Shown here one piece after another: positions 24,825-32,124 of a DNA stretch of 32,257 nucleotides; within the stretch, counting starts at the first letter, position 1; every line of letters begins with the position of its first letter. Below the pieces are notes generated by a model. The model made no database searches, was not told the DNA's origin, and saw nothing but the letters and a program-made list of their open reading frames with translations. The translations under genes were made by a program, and so were the position numbers. Source of the stretch: Rhodobacterales bacterium (lineage in GTDB: Bacteria > Pseudomonadota > Alphaproteobacteria > Rhodobacterales > Rhodobacteraceae); assembly GCA_025362795.1 (NCBI GenBank), contig JANYFE010000032.1:1-32257 (forward strand), given 5' to 3'.

Positions 24825-25387
24825 CAGGACTCAGTTTGATCGGGCACAATCGCGGACCTGCGGTGGACGAGGGTCTGGCATGGCGGCGACATTGCTGGCG
24901 ACAGGCGCGTGCGGCGCTGTTGCCGACTTTGCCAATCGAAGTGCTGCGGACCCGGGTAAAGCGGGCGATGGATCTGGGGCTGGACTACAAGACCTATGCC
25001 TCGGTCCGGGCGGCGACCGGGCATGACGTGGTGGCGTTTCTGTTTTCGTCCAATGCGCTGAGGGTGACGGTGGCGCGGGGGGTGATGCCTGCAGAGCGGG
25101 CCGAAAAGCTGGCGGACGTCGCGGCGGGCCGGATTGCGCTGGCGGTGGGGCGGGTGGATGCCCGCGCCATGGTAGAGGCAAATGCGGTGCTGGACCGGGC
25201 GTTTGATGCGCCAGCACTGTGGTCCGGGTTTGGCGAAGCGGGGCGGGTTATTCGCGCGTCACTGGAACGGGTGCCGGGGGATCGGGTGGTGCTGGTGGGC
25301 GATACCGAGATTGAGCGGGATTGGTGTGCGTCCGGACGGCTGGCGGGCTATCTGACCGCGGAGCGGTATTTCGGGGGCGGTGCTTGA
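24815..25387 (+). CDS. Unknown protein in the riboflavin operon
   Basis: Not recognised. The 190-aa protein starts MGLTGLSLIGHNRGPAVDEGLAWRRHCWRQARAALLPTLPIEVLRTRVKRAMDLGLDYKTYASVRAATGHDVVAFLFSSNALRV in pieces consistent with a soluble alpha/beta protein; it has a second part with DRVVLVGDTEIERDWCASGRLAGYLTAERYF. The LIGHNRGP start recurs at the front of many alphaproteobacterial proteins with otherwise different C-termini, which I note from memory. The ATG overlaps ribE by 10 bp, so the two are translationally coupled, and this points to a role linked to flavin metabolism or just to operon sharing. Confidence 0.7.
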   Translation: MGLTGLSLIGHNRGPAVDEGLAWRRHCWRQARAALLPTLPIEVLRTRVKRAMDLGLDYKTYASVRAATGHDVVAFLFSSNALRVTVARGVMPAERAEKLADVAAGRIALAVGRVDARAMVEANAVLDRAFDAPALWSGFGEAGRVIRASLERVPGDRVVLVGDTEIERDWCASGRLAGYLTAERYFGGGA

Positions 25388-25395
25388 CCCAAAAG

Positions 25396-25418
25396 CCGGA
25401 GGACTTCGCGTCCCCCGG
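25396..25418 (+). terminator. Possible terminator after the unknown gene
   Basis: CCGGAGGAC (25396-25404), TTCGC, GTCCCCCGG (25410-25418) pair with one mismatch and are followed by the CCCTGCGGAGTATTTCTC tail that often trails Rhodobacterales terminators. The T-run is short, so ribB may be read through or have its own promoter. Confidence 0.35.
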
Positions 25419-25575
25419 ACCCCCTGCGGAGTATTTCTCAAGGGTAAGCGAAATTTTAGTCTAATTTGAACGGATCGGGGTATGCCGTTTCTAATGGGCG
25501 TTTGTGCGGCCCTGTATCTGGCCTTCGGGTCACGCATTGGGTATGGGGCAGGGCAAGCGTCCGAGGAGCCGGGAT

Positions 25576-26676
25576 ATGAGCGAACTGAAGACCGAATATT
25601 CTGATGCTATATCCTCGGTCGAGGAGATCATCGAGGATGCCCGCCGGGGGCGCATGTTCATTCTGGTCGACCATGAGGACCGCGAGAACGAGGGCGATCT
25701 GGTGATCCCGGCGCAGATGTGTGACGCTGCGGCGATCAACTTCATGGCGACGCATGGCCGGGGGCTGATTTGCCTGACGCTGACGGGTGCGCGGATTGAC
25801 CAGTTGGGGCTGCCGTTGATGGCCTCGAAGAATTCCAGCCGACATGAGACGGCGTTCACGGTGTCGATCGAAGCGCGCGAGGGCGTGGACACCGGCATTT
25901 CGGCCAAAGACCGCGCCTTGACCGTGGCGGTGGCGATTGATCCCACCAAGGGGCGCGCGGATCTGGCGACGCCGGGGCATGTGTTTCCGTTGCGGGCGCG
26001 GGATGGGGGCGTGCTGGTGCGGGCCGGACATACCGAGGCGGCAGTGGATGTCAGCCGGCTGGCGGGGCTGGACCCGTCTGGCGTCATCTGTGAAGTGATG
26101 AATGATGATGGCACAATGGCGCGGTTGCCGGACCTGATTGCGTTTGGCCAGAAGCATGGGTTGAAGATTGGCACGATCAGCGACCTGATCGCGTATCGGC
26201 GGCGGCATGACAATCTGATTAAAGAACGTGCGGTCAAGCGGGTGCACTCGGTGCATGGCGGCGATTGGCTGATGCGGATTTTCACCGACGAGACCCATGG
26301 CGACGAGCATGTCGTGCTGACCAAGGGCGATCTGTCGGGCGCGGCTCCGGTCTTGGTGCGGGTGCATGCGCTGAACCCGATCGAGGATGTGCTGGGAATT
26401 GGCGCGGCGCATGTCGGTGATCTGGCGGGCGCGATGCGGATCATTGCCGCCGAGGGGCGCGGCGTTGTGGTGCTGCTGCGCGACACCACGATGAAAGTGG
26501 TGCTGGAGGGCGGGGTCAGCCCGCAGACCCTGCGGCAATATGGCTTGGGCGCACAGATATTGTCGGCCTTGGGGCTGACCGGGATCACCCTGGTCAGCAA
26601 TTCCAAAGCGCCGAAAGTGGTGGGGCTGGAGGCTTATGGCCTGACGATTGCCGGCACCAGAGCGATAACGGAGTAG
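25576..26676 (+). CDS. ribB: 3,4-dihydroxy-2-butanone 4-phosphate synthase
   Basis: The 366-aa protein is a RibBA-type fusion, but only its first half looks active. Residues 1-210 hold the RibB motifs DHEDRENEGD (32-41), ATHGRGLICL (58-67) and HTEAAVD (152-158). Residues 215-366 have the shape of GTP cyclohydrolase II (VRVH at 261-264, AEGRG at 292-296) but the three zinc-binding cysteines are missing: where active enzymes have an HSECLTGD...CDCG stretch, this has HALNPIEDVLGIGAAHVG. It therefore probably makes only the four-carbon unit of riboflavin, and GTP cyclohydrolase II must be a separate gene. ATG at 25576. Confidence 0.9.
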   Translation: MSELKTEYSDAISSVEEIIEDARRGRMFILVDHEDRENEGDLVIPAQMCDAAAINFMATHGRGLICLTLTGARIDQLGLPLMASKNSSRHETAFTVSIEAREGVDTGISAKDRALTVAVAIDPTKGRADLATPGHVFPLRARDGGVLVRAGHTEAAVDVSRLAGLDPSGVICEVMNDDGTMARLPDLIAFGQKHGLKIGTISDLIAYRRRHDNLIKERAVKRVHSVHGGDWLMRIFTDETHGDEHVVLTKGDLSGAAPVLVRVHALNPIEDVLGIGAAHVGDLAGAMRIIAAEGRGVVVLLRDTTMKVVLEGGVSPQTLRQYGLGAQILSALGLTGITLVSNSKAPKVVGLEAYGLTIAGTRAITE

Positions 26677-26679
26677 ATC

Positions 26680-27180
26680 ATGGCCGCCTCTGAAACTCAT
26701 TACGTGCTGCCGCTGCCGGTGTTCGACAAGCCGGTGAAACTGCTGATTGTGGTGGCGCCCTATTACAAGGATGTCGCCGACCAGCTGGTGGCCGGGGCCA
26801 CAGCGATGGCTGTGGGATGCGGCGCCACGGTTGAGGTGCTGGAGGTGCCGGGTGCGCTGGAAGTGCCGACCGCGATTGCGATGGCGGAACGGCTGGCAGA
26901 GTTCGACGGCTATGTCGCGCTGGGCTGCGTGATCCGGGGCGAGACGACGCATTACGACACGGTGTGCAATGATTCATCGCGGGCGCTGAGCATGATGGGG
27001 CTGCAGGGCCTGTGCATCGGCAATGGTATTCTGACGGTGGAAAACCGGGCACAGGCGGTGGTGCGGGCGGATGCGGCCGGGCAGAACAAGGGCGGCGGGG
27101 CGGCGGCGGCCGCGCTGCATCTGGTGGCTATCTCGCGCAAATGGGCGGGCAAATCCAAAGGGATCGGGTTTCGCGCATGA
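26680..27180 (+). CDS. ribH: Lumazine synthase
   Basis: The 166-aa enzyme condenses the RibB product with the pyrimidine to form 6,7-dimethyl-8-ribityllumazine, the substrate of RibE. Family marks: LIVVAPYY near residue 22, EVPGALEVPTAI (55-66), GCVIRGETTHYDTVC (82-96) with the catalytic histidine H91, and GNGILTVENRAQA. It starts 3 bp after the ribB stop. Its TGA overlaps the nusB ATG (ATGA at 27177-27180). Confidence 0.94.
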   Translation: MAASETHYVLPLPVFDKPVKLLIVVAPYYKDVADQLVAGATAMAVGCGATVEVLEVPGALEVPTAIAMAERLAEFDGYVALGCVIRGETTHYDTVCNDSSRALSMMGLQGLCIGNGILTVENRAQAVVRADAAGQNKGGGAAAAALHLVAISRKWAGKSKGIGFRA

Positions 27181-27650
27181 AAGGCCCCAGTAAATCCGAC
27201 ACCAAGAAGCAGGCGAAATCCGCGGCGCGGCTGTATGCGGTGCAGGCGCTGTTTCAGATGGAATCGTCCGGGCAGACCGTGGAGGCCGTGACCGCCGAGT
27301 TTGAAAGCCACCGGTTCGGCGCGGTTTATGATGATGACGAAATGGCCGAAGGCGATGTCGCGCATTTCCGTGCGGTCGTTGGCCATGCGGTGAATTTTCA
27401 GGCGCGGATTGACCAGATGACCGATCGGGCGCTGGTCGCCAAATGGCCGATCGAGCGGATTGATCCGGTGCTGCGGGCTGTATTCCGGGCCGCGGGCGCG
27501 GAGCTGGTCGAGATGGTGACACCGCCGCGCGTGGCGATCACCGAATATGTCGATGTGGCCAAGGCGTTTTTTCCCGAAGGGAAGGAGGCCAAGTTCGTCA
27601 ATGCCGTGCTGGATCATATGGCACATGAGGCAAAGCCCGAAGGGTTTTGA
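27177..27650 (+). CDS. nusB: Transcription antitermination factor NusB
   Basis: The 157-aa all-helical protein starts MKGPSKSDTKKQAKSAARLYAVQALFQMESS, with the RxxAVQALFQ N-terminal helix and the C-terminal EYVDVAKAFFPEGKEAKFVNAVLD helices (residues near 125-150) of NusB. With NusE (S10) it binds boxA of rRNA leaders. The ribH–nusB pair with a 4-bp overlap is a common arrangement in bacteria. The start at 27177 is fixed by the overlap. Confidence 0.93.
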   Translation: MKGPSKSDTKKQAKSAARLYAVQALFQMESSGQTVEAVTAEFESHRFGAVYDDDEMAEGDVAHFRAVVGHAVNFQARIDQMTDRALVAKWPIERIDPVLRAVFRAAGAELVEMVTPPRVAITEYVDVAKAFFPEGKEAKFVNAVLDHMAHEAKPEGF

Positions 27651-27837
27651 GCCGGTTGTCGCCCAACGCTGCCCCGCATCCTGACGGCGGCCGGCGAACG
27701 TGCCAGCGGATCTTGTGCAGTCAGGGCAATTTCGCCAGAGAGGGAGAGCGCCGCGAATAGGGGCGCGTGCGAGCTGTTTAGCGATTTCGCCGATCTGGGG
27801 ACGCCCGCGCCATCATCGGCATTCGGAGTGTGTGTTG

Positions 27838-28719
27838 ATGGACATGGCGCTGATCAAGACCTTTATTCAGGTTTCCGAAACCGGTTCTTTTGCCGCAGCG
27901 TCCGAACGGCTGTTCGTGACGCAATCGGCGGTCAGTCTGCGGATACAGCGGCTGGAAGAATTGCTGGGCCATTCGCTGTTCACCCGGTCCAAAACCGGGG
28001 CAGAGCTGACACCCAGTGGCCGCGAGTTCGAGTCCTATGCGCAGGCCCTGTTGCGGACCTGGGAACAGGCGCGGCAGCAGGTCGCCATTCCGGCAGGATT
28101 CAGCCGGACCCTGACCCTGGGGGCGCAGGTGTCATTGTGGCCGCGCCTTGGCTTTCGTTTTGTCGACCGGCTGCGCGATGCTATGCCGGACCTTGGCATT
28201 CGCGCCGAACTGGGGATGCCCGAAACCCTGACCCGGTCGATGACGGAGGGCGTGATGCAGATTTCGCTGACCTATCATCCGACCTTTCGGCCCGGCCTGA
28301 TGATTGAAGAGGTGCTGGCGGACGAGCTGGTCCTGGCGGCACCGTGGGAACACCCGACGATTGACCAAATGACCGGGCGCTATGGATTTATCGACTGGGG
28401 GCCGGATTTTCTGACGTTCCACAACAGCCATATGTCCGACTTGTCCAACCCGGGTCTGACGATGGCAATGGGGTCATTGTCGGCGCGCTATGTCATCGGG
28501 CGCGGCATTGCGGCCTATCTGCCGGCCCGAGTTGTGAAGCGCTATCTGGACGAAGGCGAATTGCATCTGGTCGAAGGTGCGCCCACTTTTACCCATAAAG
28601 CATGGTCGGTCTGGCGCGACGATCTTGACGAAGACCTGGCAACTGTTGCGCGAAAAGCACTTTTTGAAGTGGCGGAACTTGCGGCTTCCGAGACGCTGGA
28701 TGTCGTGGATCAGATCTGA
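27838..28719 (+). CDS. LysR-family transcriptional regulator
   Basis: The 293-aa protein has an N-terminal winged helix MDMALIKTFIQVSETGSFAAASERLFVTQSAVSLRIQRLEELLGHSLFTRSK, the classic LysR helix-turn-helix, followed by a substrate-binding domain. The ligand is unknown. The start is ATG at 27838 behind GGAG (9 nt). The neighbours, nusB upstream and an outer-membrane barrel downstream, give no clear target. Confidence 0.9.
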   Translation: MDMALIKTFIQVSETGSFAAASERLFVTQSAVSLRIQRLEELLGHSLFTRSKTGAELTPSGREFESYAQALLRTWEQARQQVAIPAGFSRTLTLGAQVSLWPRLGFRFVDRLRDAMPDLGIRAELGMPETLTRSMTEGVMQISLTYHPTFRPGLMIEEVLADELVLAAPWEHPTIDQMTGRYGFIDWGPDFLTFHNSHMSDLSNPGLTMAMGSLSARYVIGRGIAAYLPARVVKRYLDEGELHLVEGAPTFTHKAWSVWRDDLDEDLATVARKALFEVAELAASETLDVVDQI

Positions 28720-28958
28720 ATTACCGCCGTTCCTCTTCGTCAACATACTGAATTTATTTTATAAAACTGGCGGCTTTGCCCGCTGCGACACAGAGGTGCG
28801 CGAGGTTCGATCTGCGGTTTGGCGCGTTCGACCGATCCATGAGAAATACTCAAGGATGACCCGAAAATTCGAAACCTTTCTGCGGGGTCGCGCGTTCCTA
28901 TTTACCAACCAAGGCAATGACGCCTTCCGGGTGCACCTCAATCCGGACCTCACTTCGA

Positions 28959-28971
28959 GAGAGGAACTCTC
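28959..28971 (+). promoter_or_regulatory. Ribosome-site hairpin before the barrel gene
   Basis: GAGAG (28959-28963), GAA, CTCTC (28967-28971) can fold over the AGAGGAA Shine-Dalgarno site of the ATG at 28975. The 5-bp stem is short but could dampen or temperature-tune translation. Inferred. Confidence 0.3.
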
Positions 28972-28974
28972 ACT

Positions 28975-29802
28975 ATGAAAATTACGATTGCAGCGATTGT
29001 ACTTGGTCTTGCTTCCGCGGGATCGATCGCACAGGCTCAAAGCAACGACATCACCGGCGTCAACGCGCTGAACGACCGGATTGACGACATTCAGACCGCG
29101 GTTGCCAAGGATATGGCCCGTGGCCAGGACGCGAACCGCTTCGGCAACCCGGATTTCCACCCCGGCCTGTCAGGCAGCGCCTCGCTTGGGTATTCCGGAC
29201 AGACCGGGAACAGCAGATCGCAGGAGTTCACCGGCGGTGCACGCTTGCGCTATGCTTCGGGTCAGTTCGTGCAGACCATCGGTTTGGCGCTGGATTACGC
29301 CGACGCGGCCGGCACCAAGACCAAGCAGGATGTGTTCGCGGTCTATGACGCGAACTACTACTTCAACGACAAGGTCTACGGCTTTATCCTGGGCCGGGTA
29401 GAGACTGACGGTCTTGCCACGACGGTGGATGACATCAAGACCGATGCGTTTGTTGGGTTTGGTCCCGGCTACCGCATCATCAACACCGAGCAGATCACCT
29501 GGCGCGTGCAGGCCGGCATCGGCCAGAGCTATCTCAAGGACGGCACCGGCGCGTCCAACAGCGAACTGGGCTACATCGTCTCGTCGCGGCTGTTTTATGC
29601 GTTCAATCCCAACATCTTCGCGTCGAACGACACCGACGTGCTGAAGACCAATTCGTCGCTGCGGATCAACAACGATCTGGGCGTGAACTTCAAGGTGTCG
29701 GACGCGCTTTCGACCCGGATCAGCTATCTGACTGCCTATAACGACAGCAGGGCAATCCGCGCGGACAACAAGCTGGGCGTGTCGCTCGTGCTTGGCTTCT
29801 GA
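28975..29802 (+). CDS. Outer-membrane beta-barrel protein, DUF481-like
   Basis: The 275-aa protein has a signal peptide (MKITIAAIVLGLASAGSIAQA, cleavage near 21), then a short charged region and amphipathic strands from about residue 65 (SGSASLGYSGQTGNSRSQEFTGGARLRYASGQFVQTIGLALDY in part) to the C-terminal strand ending in aromatic LGVSLVLGF, as outer-membrane barrels do. The GNSRSQEFTGGARLRYASG pattern resembles DUF481/YdiY proteins. Function unknown. A GC-rich terminator follows. Confidence 0.82.
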   Translation: MKITIAAIVLGLASAGSIAQAQSNDITGVNALNDRIDDIQTAVAKDMARGQDANRFGNPDFHPGLSGSASLGYSGQTGNSRSQEFTGGARLRYASGQFVQTIGLALDYADAAGTKTKQDVFAVYDANYYFNDKVYGFILGRVETDGLATTVDDIKTDAFVGFGPGYRIINTEQITWRVQAGIGQSYLKDGTGASNSELGYIVSSRLFYAFNPNIFASNDTDVLKTNSSLRINNDLGVNFKVSDALSTRISYLTAYNDSRAIRADNKLGVSLVLGF

Positions 29803-29832
29803 GTCGCGACGACCAGACTGAAACGGCTGCAA

Positions 29833-29853
29833 GGGGGCGGAAAGACCGCCCCC
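29833..29853 (+). terminator. Terminator after the barrel gene
   Basis: GGGGGCGG (29833-29840), AAAGA, CCGCCCCC (29846-29853) form a perfect 8-bp stem 31 bp after the stop, followed by GTTACATTT. The T-run is weak. Confidence 0.6.
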
Positions 29854-29955
29854 GTTACATTTGCAGCCAAGACCCGCCTGCGCATTCATCAAACTGTCAA
29901 CTTTCGGGCGGTTTTCAGCGCGAAATCCGGCAAGTCACAAAAAAGGGACTTCCCC

Positions 29956-29983
29956 TTGCTGAATGGCATGTTAGCCCTATGTT
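29956..29983 (+). promoter_or_regulatory. Possible promoter of the 46-aa gene
   Basis: TTGCTG (29956-29961), a 16-bp spacer and TATGTT (29978-29983) lie 25 bp upstream of a strong ribosome site. A sigma70-like reading by eye. Confidence 0.35.
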
Positions 29984-30007
29984 AAGTTGCGAGGTTCAGG
30001 AGGGATC

Positions 30008-30148
30008 ATGTCAAAGATCATTCACCGTTTCATAGCCGATGCTGCCTTTGCAATTGCTGCGGCAACGCTGCCGGTGCTGATGATGGTTGGCCTTGTTCGG
30101 ATTCCGGTGCCGGTTCCGGTGCGCGTTACGGAAAATCGCCGGCGCTGA
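30008..30148 (+). CDS. Small membrane protein, 46 aa
   Basis: A short frame (ATG 30008, TGA 30146-30148) has a near-perfect AGGAGG at 29998-30003, 4 nt before the ATG, and an intrinsic terminator just after it. The product, starting MSKIIHRFIADAAFAIAAA, has one hydrophobic helix (about residues 12-31) and a basic, proline-valine tail ending ENRRR. It is a single-pass membrane peptide with no family recognised. A promoter-like pair and a dedicated terminator suggest a real, independently expressed gene. Confidence 0.65.
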   Translation: MSKIIHRFIADAAFAIAAATLPVLMMVGLVRIPVPVPVRVTENRRR

Positions 30149-30167
30149 ATCCGGTCCCGATGTTGCT

Positions 30168-30194
30168 AAAACGCGCCGCCAGGGCGCGTTTTTT
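30168..30194 (+). terminator. Intrinsic terminator after the 46-aa gene
   Basis: AAAACGCGCC (30168-30177), GCCAG, GGCGCGTTTT (30183-30192), continuing TT to 30194: a 10-bp stem with a U-tract, a classic terminator. Confidence 0.88.
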
Positions 30195-30414
30195 ATTGGC
30201 TGAAGGTGGCGGGCCCGCAGCGGCCGTGGAGACTGGGTTTTCCCGAGAGCCAGAGGTCTCAGGTGGGCGCCAGGTAGCAGGACCAGGATCCTGCCAGAGC
30301 CAGCCCCCGTTCACGTGCTTATCGGCCACTGGAAAAGTAGTCGCACACGAGAAGAGCAGCACCCGCCACCCTCTACATAGGCCGTGGCGTGCGCCGTCGC
30401 AAGGCTTGCGCGAT

Positions 30415-30429
30415 GTTCACCTTTGGTTC
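30415..30429 (+). promoter_or_regulatory. LexA (SOS) box upstream of mmcB
   Basis: GTTC (30415-30418), seven bases, GTTC (30426-30429): an exact match to the alphaproteobacterial LexA box GTTC-N7-GTTC. It ends 11 bp before the mmcB ATG, where bound LexA would block transcription. Confidence 0.8.
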
Positions 30430-30440
30430 ATGGTGGGGTG

Positions 30441-30899
30441 ATGGATGTCGAGCAAACCTTGCCGATGATGCCCGGCCAGCGCCTTGCGCGCGGGGTGGCC
30501 CGTGCATTGCGGGCGCTGGATTTTGTCACGGTCGAGGAATTGGTGCCGGTGCCCGGCCTGCGGGTGGATCTGATGGCGCTGGGGCCGAAGGGCGAGGTCT
30601 GGGTGATCGAATGCAAGTCAGGCCGCGCGGACTTTCGCAGCGACCAGAAGTGGCAAAACTATCTGGAATGGTGCGACAGGTTCTTCTGGGCGGTGGACGG
30701 CCAGTTTCCGACACAGCTTTTGCCAGAAGGCACCGGATTGATCCTGGCGGATGCCTATGACGCCGAGATTGTGCGGATGGGGCCGGAAGTGCCGCTGGCC
30801 GGTGCGCGACGCCGCGTCGTGGTCCAAAAATTCGCGCGGCAGGCCGCGTTGCGGTTGCAGGGCTTTCGCGACCCGGGGGTGGGCGCTTTCACGCTGTGA
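30441..30899 (+). CDS. mmcB: MmcB family DNA repair protein
   Basis: The 152-aa protein has a PD-(D/E)XK nuclease-like core: D43 (RVDLMALGPKG), E57 and K59 (VWVIECKSGRADFRSDQKWQNY). MmcB in Caulobacter is an SOS gene needed for tolerance of DNA damage such as mitomycin C. The LexA box directly ahead of the start supports the same regulation here. I use the ATG at 30441; an earlier frame up to 30384 would run through the LexA box. Confidence 0.85.
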   Translation: MDVEQTLPMMPGQRLARGVARALRALDFVTVEELVPVPGLRVDLMALGPKGEVWVIECKSGRADFRSDQKWQNYLEWCDRFFWAVDGQFPTQLLPEGTGLILADAYDAEIVRMGPEVPLAGARRRVVVQKFARQAALRLQGFRDPGVGAFTL

Positions 30900-30973
30900 C
30901 CGGGGGTGCGATTTTTCTGCGAAAAATCAGCGGTTGGTTGGTTTTTCGCGGATACTCAGGTAGGGGTCGCGGC

Positions 30974-31189
30974 CTAGCGTTTCTTTTTCGGCGCAGGTTT
31001 TGTGGCCATCGCGCGGGCGGCTTCGGCGGCGACGCGCAGTTCTTCCGCGATCTCGTCTGCCTCTTCCGGATCGAAATCCAGTGGCAGTTCGACACCGCCG
31101 TCAGCCTCGATATAGATGCGGACCATGCCATGATCGGTCGGGCCAATCTGAATATTCGCGGCAATGTCGCTTTGCTTGTCGATACCCAT
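30974..31189 (-). CDS. Small acidic protein, DUF6324-like
   Basis: From the ATG at 31189 (AAGGGG upstream) this gives 71 aa: MGIDKQSDIAANIQIGPTDH, then GMVRIYIEADGGVELPLDFDPEEADEIAEELRVAAEAARA and a basic KPAPKKKR tail. It looks like the short Rhodobacterales family I know as DUF6324; the name is from memory. The pattern is a small beta sheet plus a helix. Function unknown. A longer reading frame up to 31348 has no supporting ribosome site. Confidence 0.75.
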   Translation of the reverse strand: MGIDKQSDIAANIQIGPTDHGMVRIYIEADGGVELPLDFDPEEADEIAEELRVAAEAARAMATKPAPKKKR

Positions 31190-31351
31190 GACGGACCCCT
31201 TGTTTCCTGACGTTCTTGCGGTTTGGGCGACGCGACAGGCGGAGTCAAGCGGTGGAATTTTGCTGGCAGAGGCCCGAGAATCGGTTGTCACTGCAATAAA
31301 TCCAAAGTGAAATAAAGGTGCAAAAAGAGCATTCCGCGACAAAACCACGAC

Positions 31352-31360
31352 TTATCCACA
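31352..31360 (+). promoter_or_regulatory. DnaA box
   Basis: TTATCCACA at 31352-31360 is the full DnaA consensus. It ends 8 bp before a -35-like hexamer. A single box with no AT-rich unwinding region does not make an origin, so a regulatory role is likelier. Confidence 0.5.
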
Positions 31361-31368
31361 GAAAACGC

Positions 31369-31398
31369 TTGACTAGGCGGATTATTGCCGAAGACAAT
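31369..31398 (+). promoter_or_regulatory. Promoter of the small membrane protein pair
   Basis: TTGACT (31369-31374), an 18-bp spacer, GACAAT (31393-31398). The first gene starts at 31466 with AGGAAGG upstream, leaving a leader of about 60 nt. Confidence 0.5.
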
Positions 31399-31465
31399 GA
31401 GGGCGCGGGCTTGTTCACGAAATGCCCGAAAAACAATCCCGAAACGGGACAGGAAGGTGAAAAAA

Positions 31466-31690
31466 ATGAACTTCGAGAATGCACGCAAGACCATCGGCAG
31501 TATCACGGATATTGGTATGGCGCTTTTGGCGCTGGGTATCATCGCTTCGCTTCTGGTCGGCCCGAGCAACTTGCCGTTCGTGGGCAATGTGGTCGGCAAC
31601 ATCACCGATCTGGTGAAGCAGCTTGGCAGCGCCGGCCTTGCGGGACTGATCTCGCTGGGCGTGGTGGTCTGGCTGATCCAGAACAAGTAA
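31466..31690 (+). CDS. Small membrane protein, copy A (74 aa)
   Basis: The 74-aa product begins MNFENARKTIGSITDIGMAL and has two hydrophobic helices (about residues 16-32 and 54-70) around PFVGNVVGNITDLVKQLGSAG. There is no signal peptide or family I recognise. It resembles the next gene over its core (T-x2-G, LLxG, PFVGNVVGNIT against PYVGSVIANLT), so the two are probably tandem duplicates. AGGAAGG precedes the ATG by about 9 nt. The next gene starts 6 bp after its stop, so they form an operon. Confidence 0.75.
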   Translation: MNFENARKTIGSITDIGMALLALGIIASLLVGPSNLPFVGNVVGNITDLVKQLGSAGLAGLISLGVVVWLIQNK

Positions 31691-31696
31691 ACGGAC

Positions 31697-31966
31697 ATGA
31701 CAATTCCGTCCCCGGCAGAACATCGCATGACTTTGGCCCGCGCCCTGGCATCGGCTCAGGAACTGTTCCTCCGCCTGACCGAAGCAGGTTTCGTCTTGGT
31801 GGGCTTTATCGTGCTGGTCTACATTCTGCTGGGGGCGGATTCCGGGCCCTATGTCGGCTCGGTGATTGCCAATTTGACCGGGCTGATCACCGCAGTGACA
31901 CCACAAGCGCTGGTCGGGATCGCGATTGTGCTGGCGTTGTTGCACCTGGCCAAACGAAAAGGCTGA
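31697..31966 (+). CDS. Small membrane protein, copy B (89 aa)
   Basis: The 89-aa product has a short soluble N-terminus (MTIPSPAEHRMTLARALASA) and two hydrophobic helices (about 30-46 and 67-83) with the connecting PYVGSVIANLTGLITAVTPQA segment, parallel to copy A. It ends in a basic LAKRKG tail. The two proteins could assemble together in the inner membrane. Function unknown. Another ATG 10 codons in (MTLARAL) is an alternative start. Confidence 0.75.
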   Translation: MTIPSPAEHRMTLARALASAQELFLRLTEAGFVLVGFIVLVYILLGADSGPYVGSVIANLTGLITAVTPQALVGIAIVLALLHLAKRKG

Positions 31967-31974
31967 TTTTGCGG

Positions 31975-32003
31975 TTGACCCTCGGGCGGCTTGGCACTAA
32001 TCC
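31975..32003 (+). promoter_or_regulatory. Promoter of tRNA-His
   Basis: TTGACC (31975-31980), 17 bp, TAATCC (31998-32003), with the tRNA starting 13 bp downstream, as expected for direct initiation. Confidence 0.65.
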
Positions 32004-32015
32004 GGCCTCGGTTGT

Positions 32016-32092
32016 GCCGCTTTAGCTCAGTTGGTTAGAGCGCTAGATTGTGGATCTAGAGGTCACCCGTTCAAGCCGGGTAAGCGGTACCA
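32016..32092 (+). tRNA. tRNA-His (GTG)
   Basis: A 77-nt cloverleaf with encoded CCA. The anticodon GTG is at 32050-32052 in the loop TTGTGGA, between CTAGA and TCTAG stem arms; TTAGCTCAGTTGG D-arm and GTTCAAGCC T-arm are standard. The acceptor stem GCCGCTT/AAGCGGT has a G1:U72 wobble, the discriminator is A73, and the base at -1 is T, not G. This matches the alphaproteobacterial tRNA-His type that lacks G-1 and is read by a matching histidyl-tRNA synthetase. Confidence 0.96.
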
Positions 32093-32124
32093 TCCTGCAA
32101 CTGCGCAAATCGCAGTCCTTGGAT

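Noticed and set aside
25456-26952. Long minus-strand frame over the rib genes
   Set aside because: Arg/His/Gln-rich shadow of ribB and ribH; no motifs and no ribosome site.
31352-31360. Chromosomal replication origin
   Set aside because: Only one consensus DnaA box was found, with no AT-rich unwinding element or origin-type gene context.
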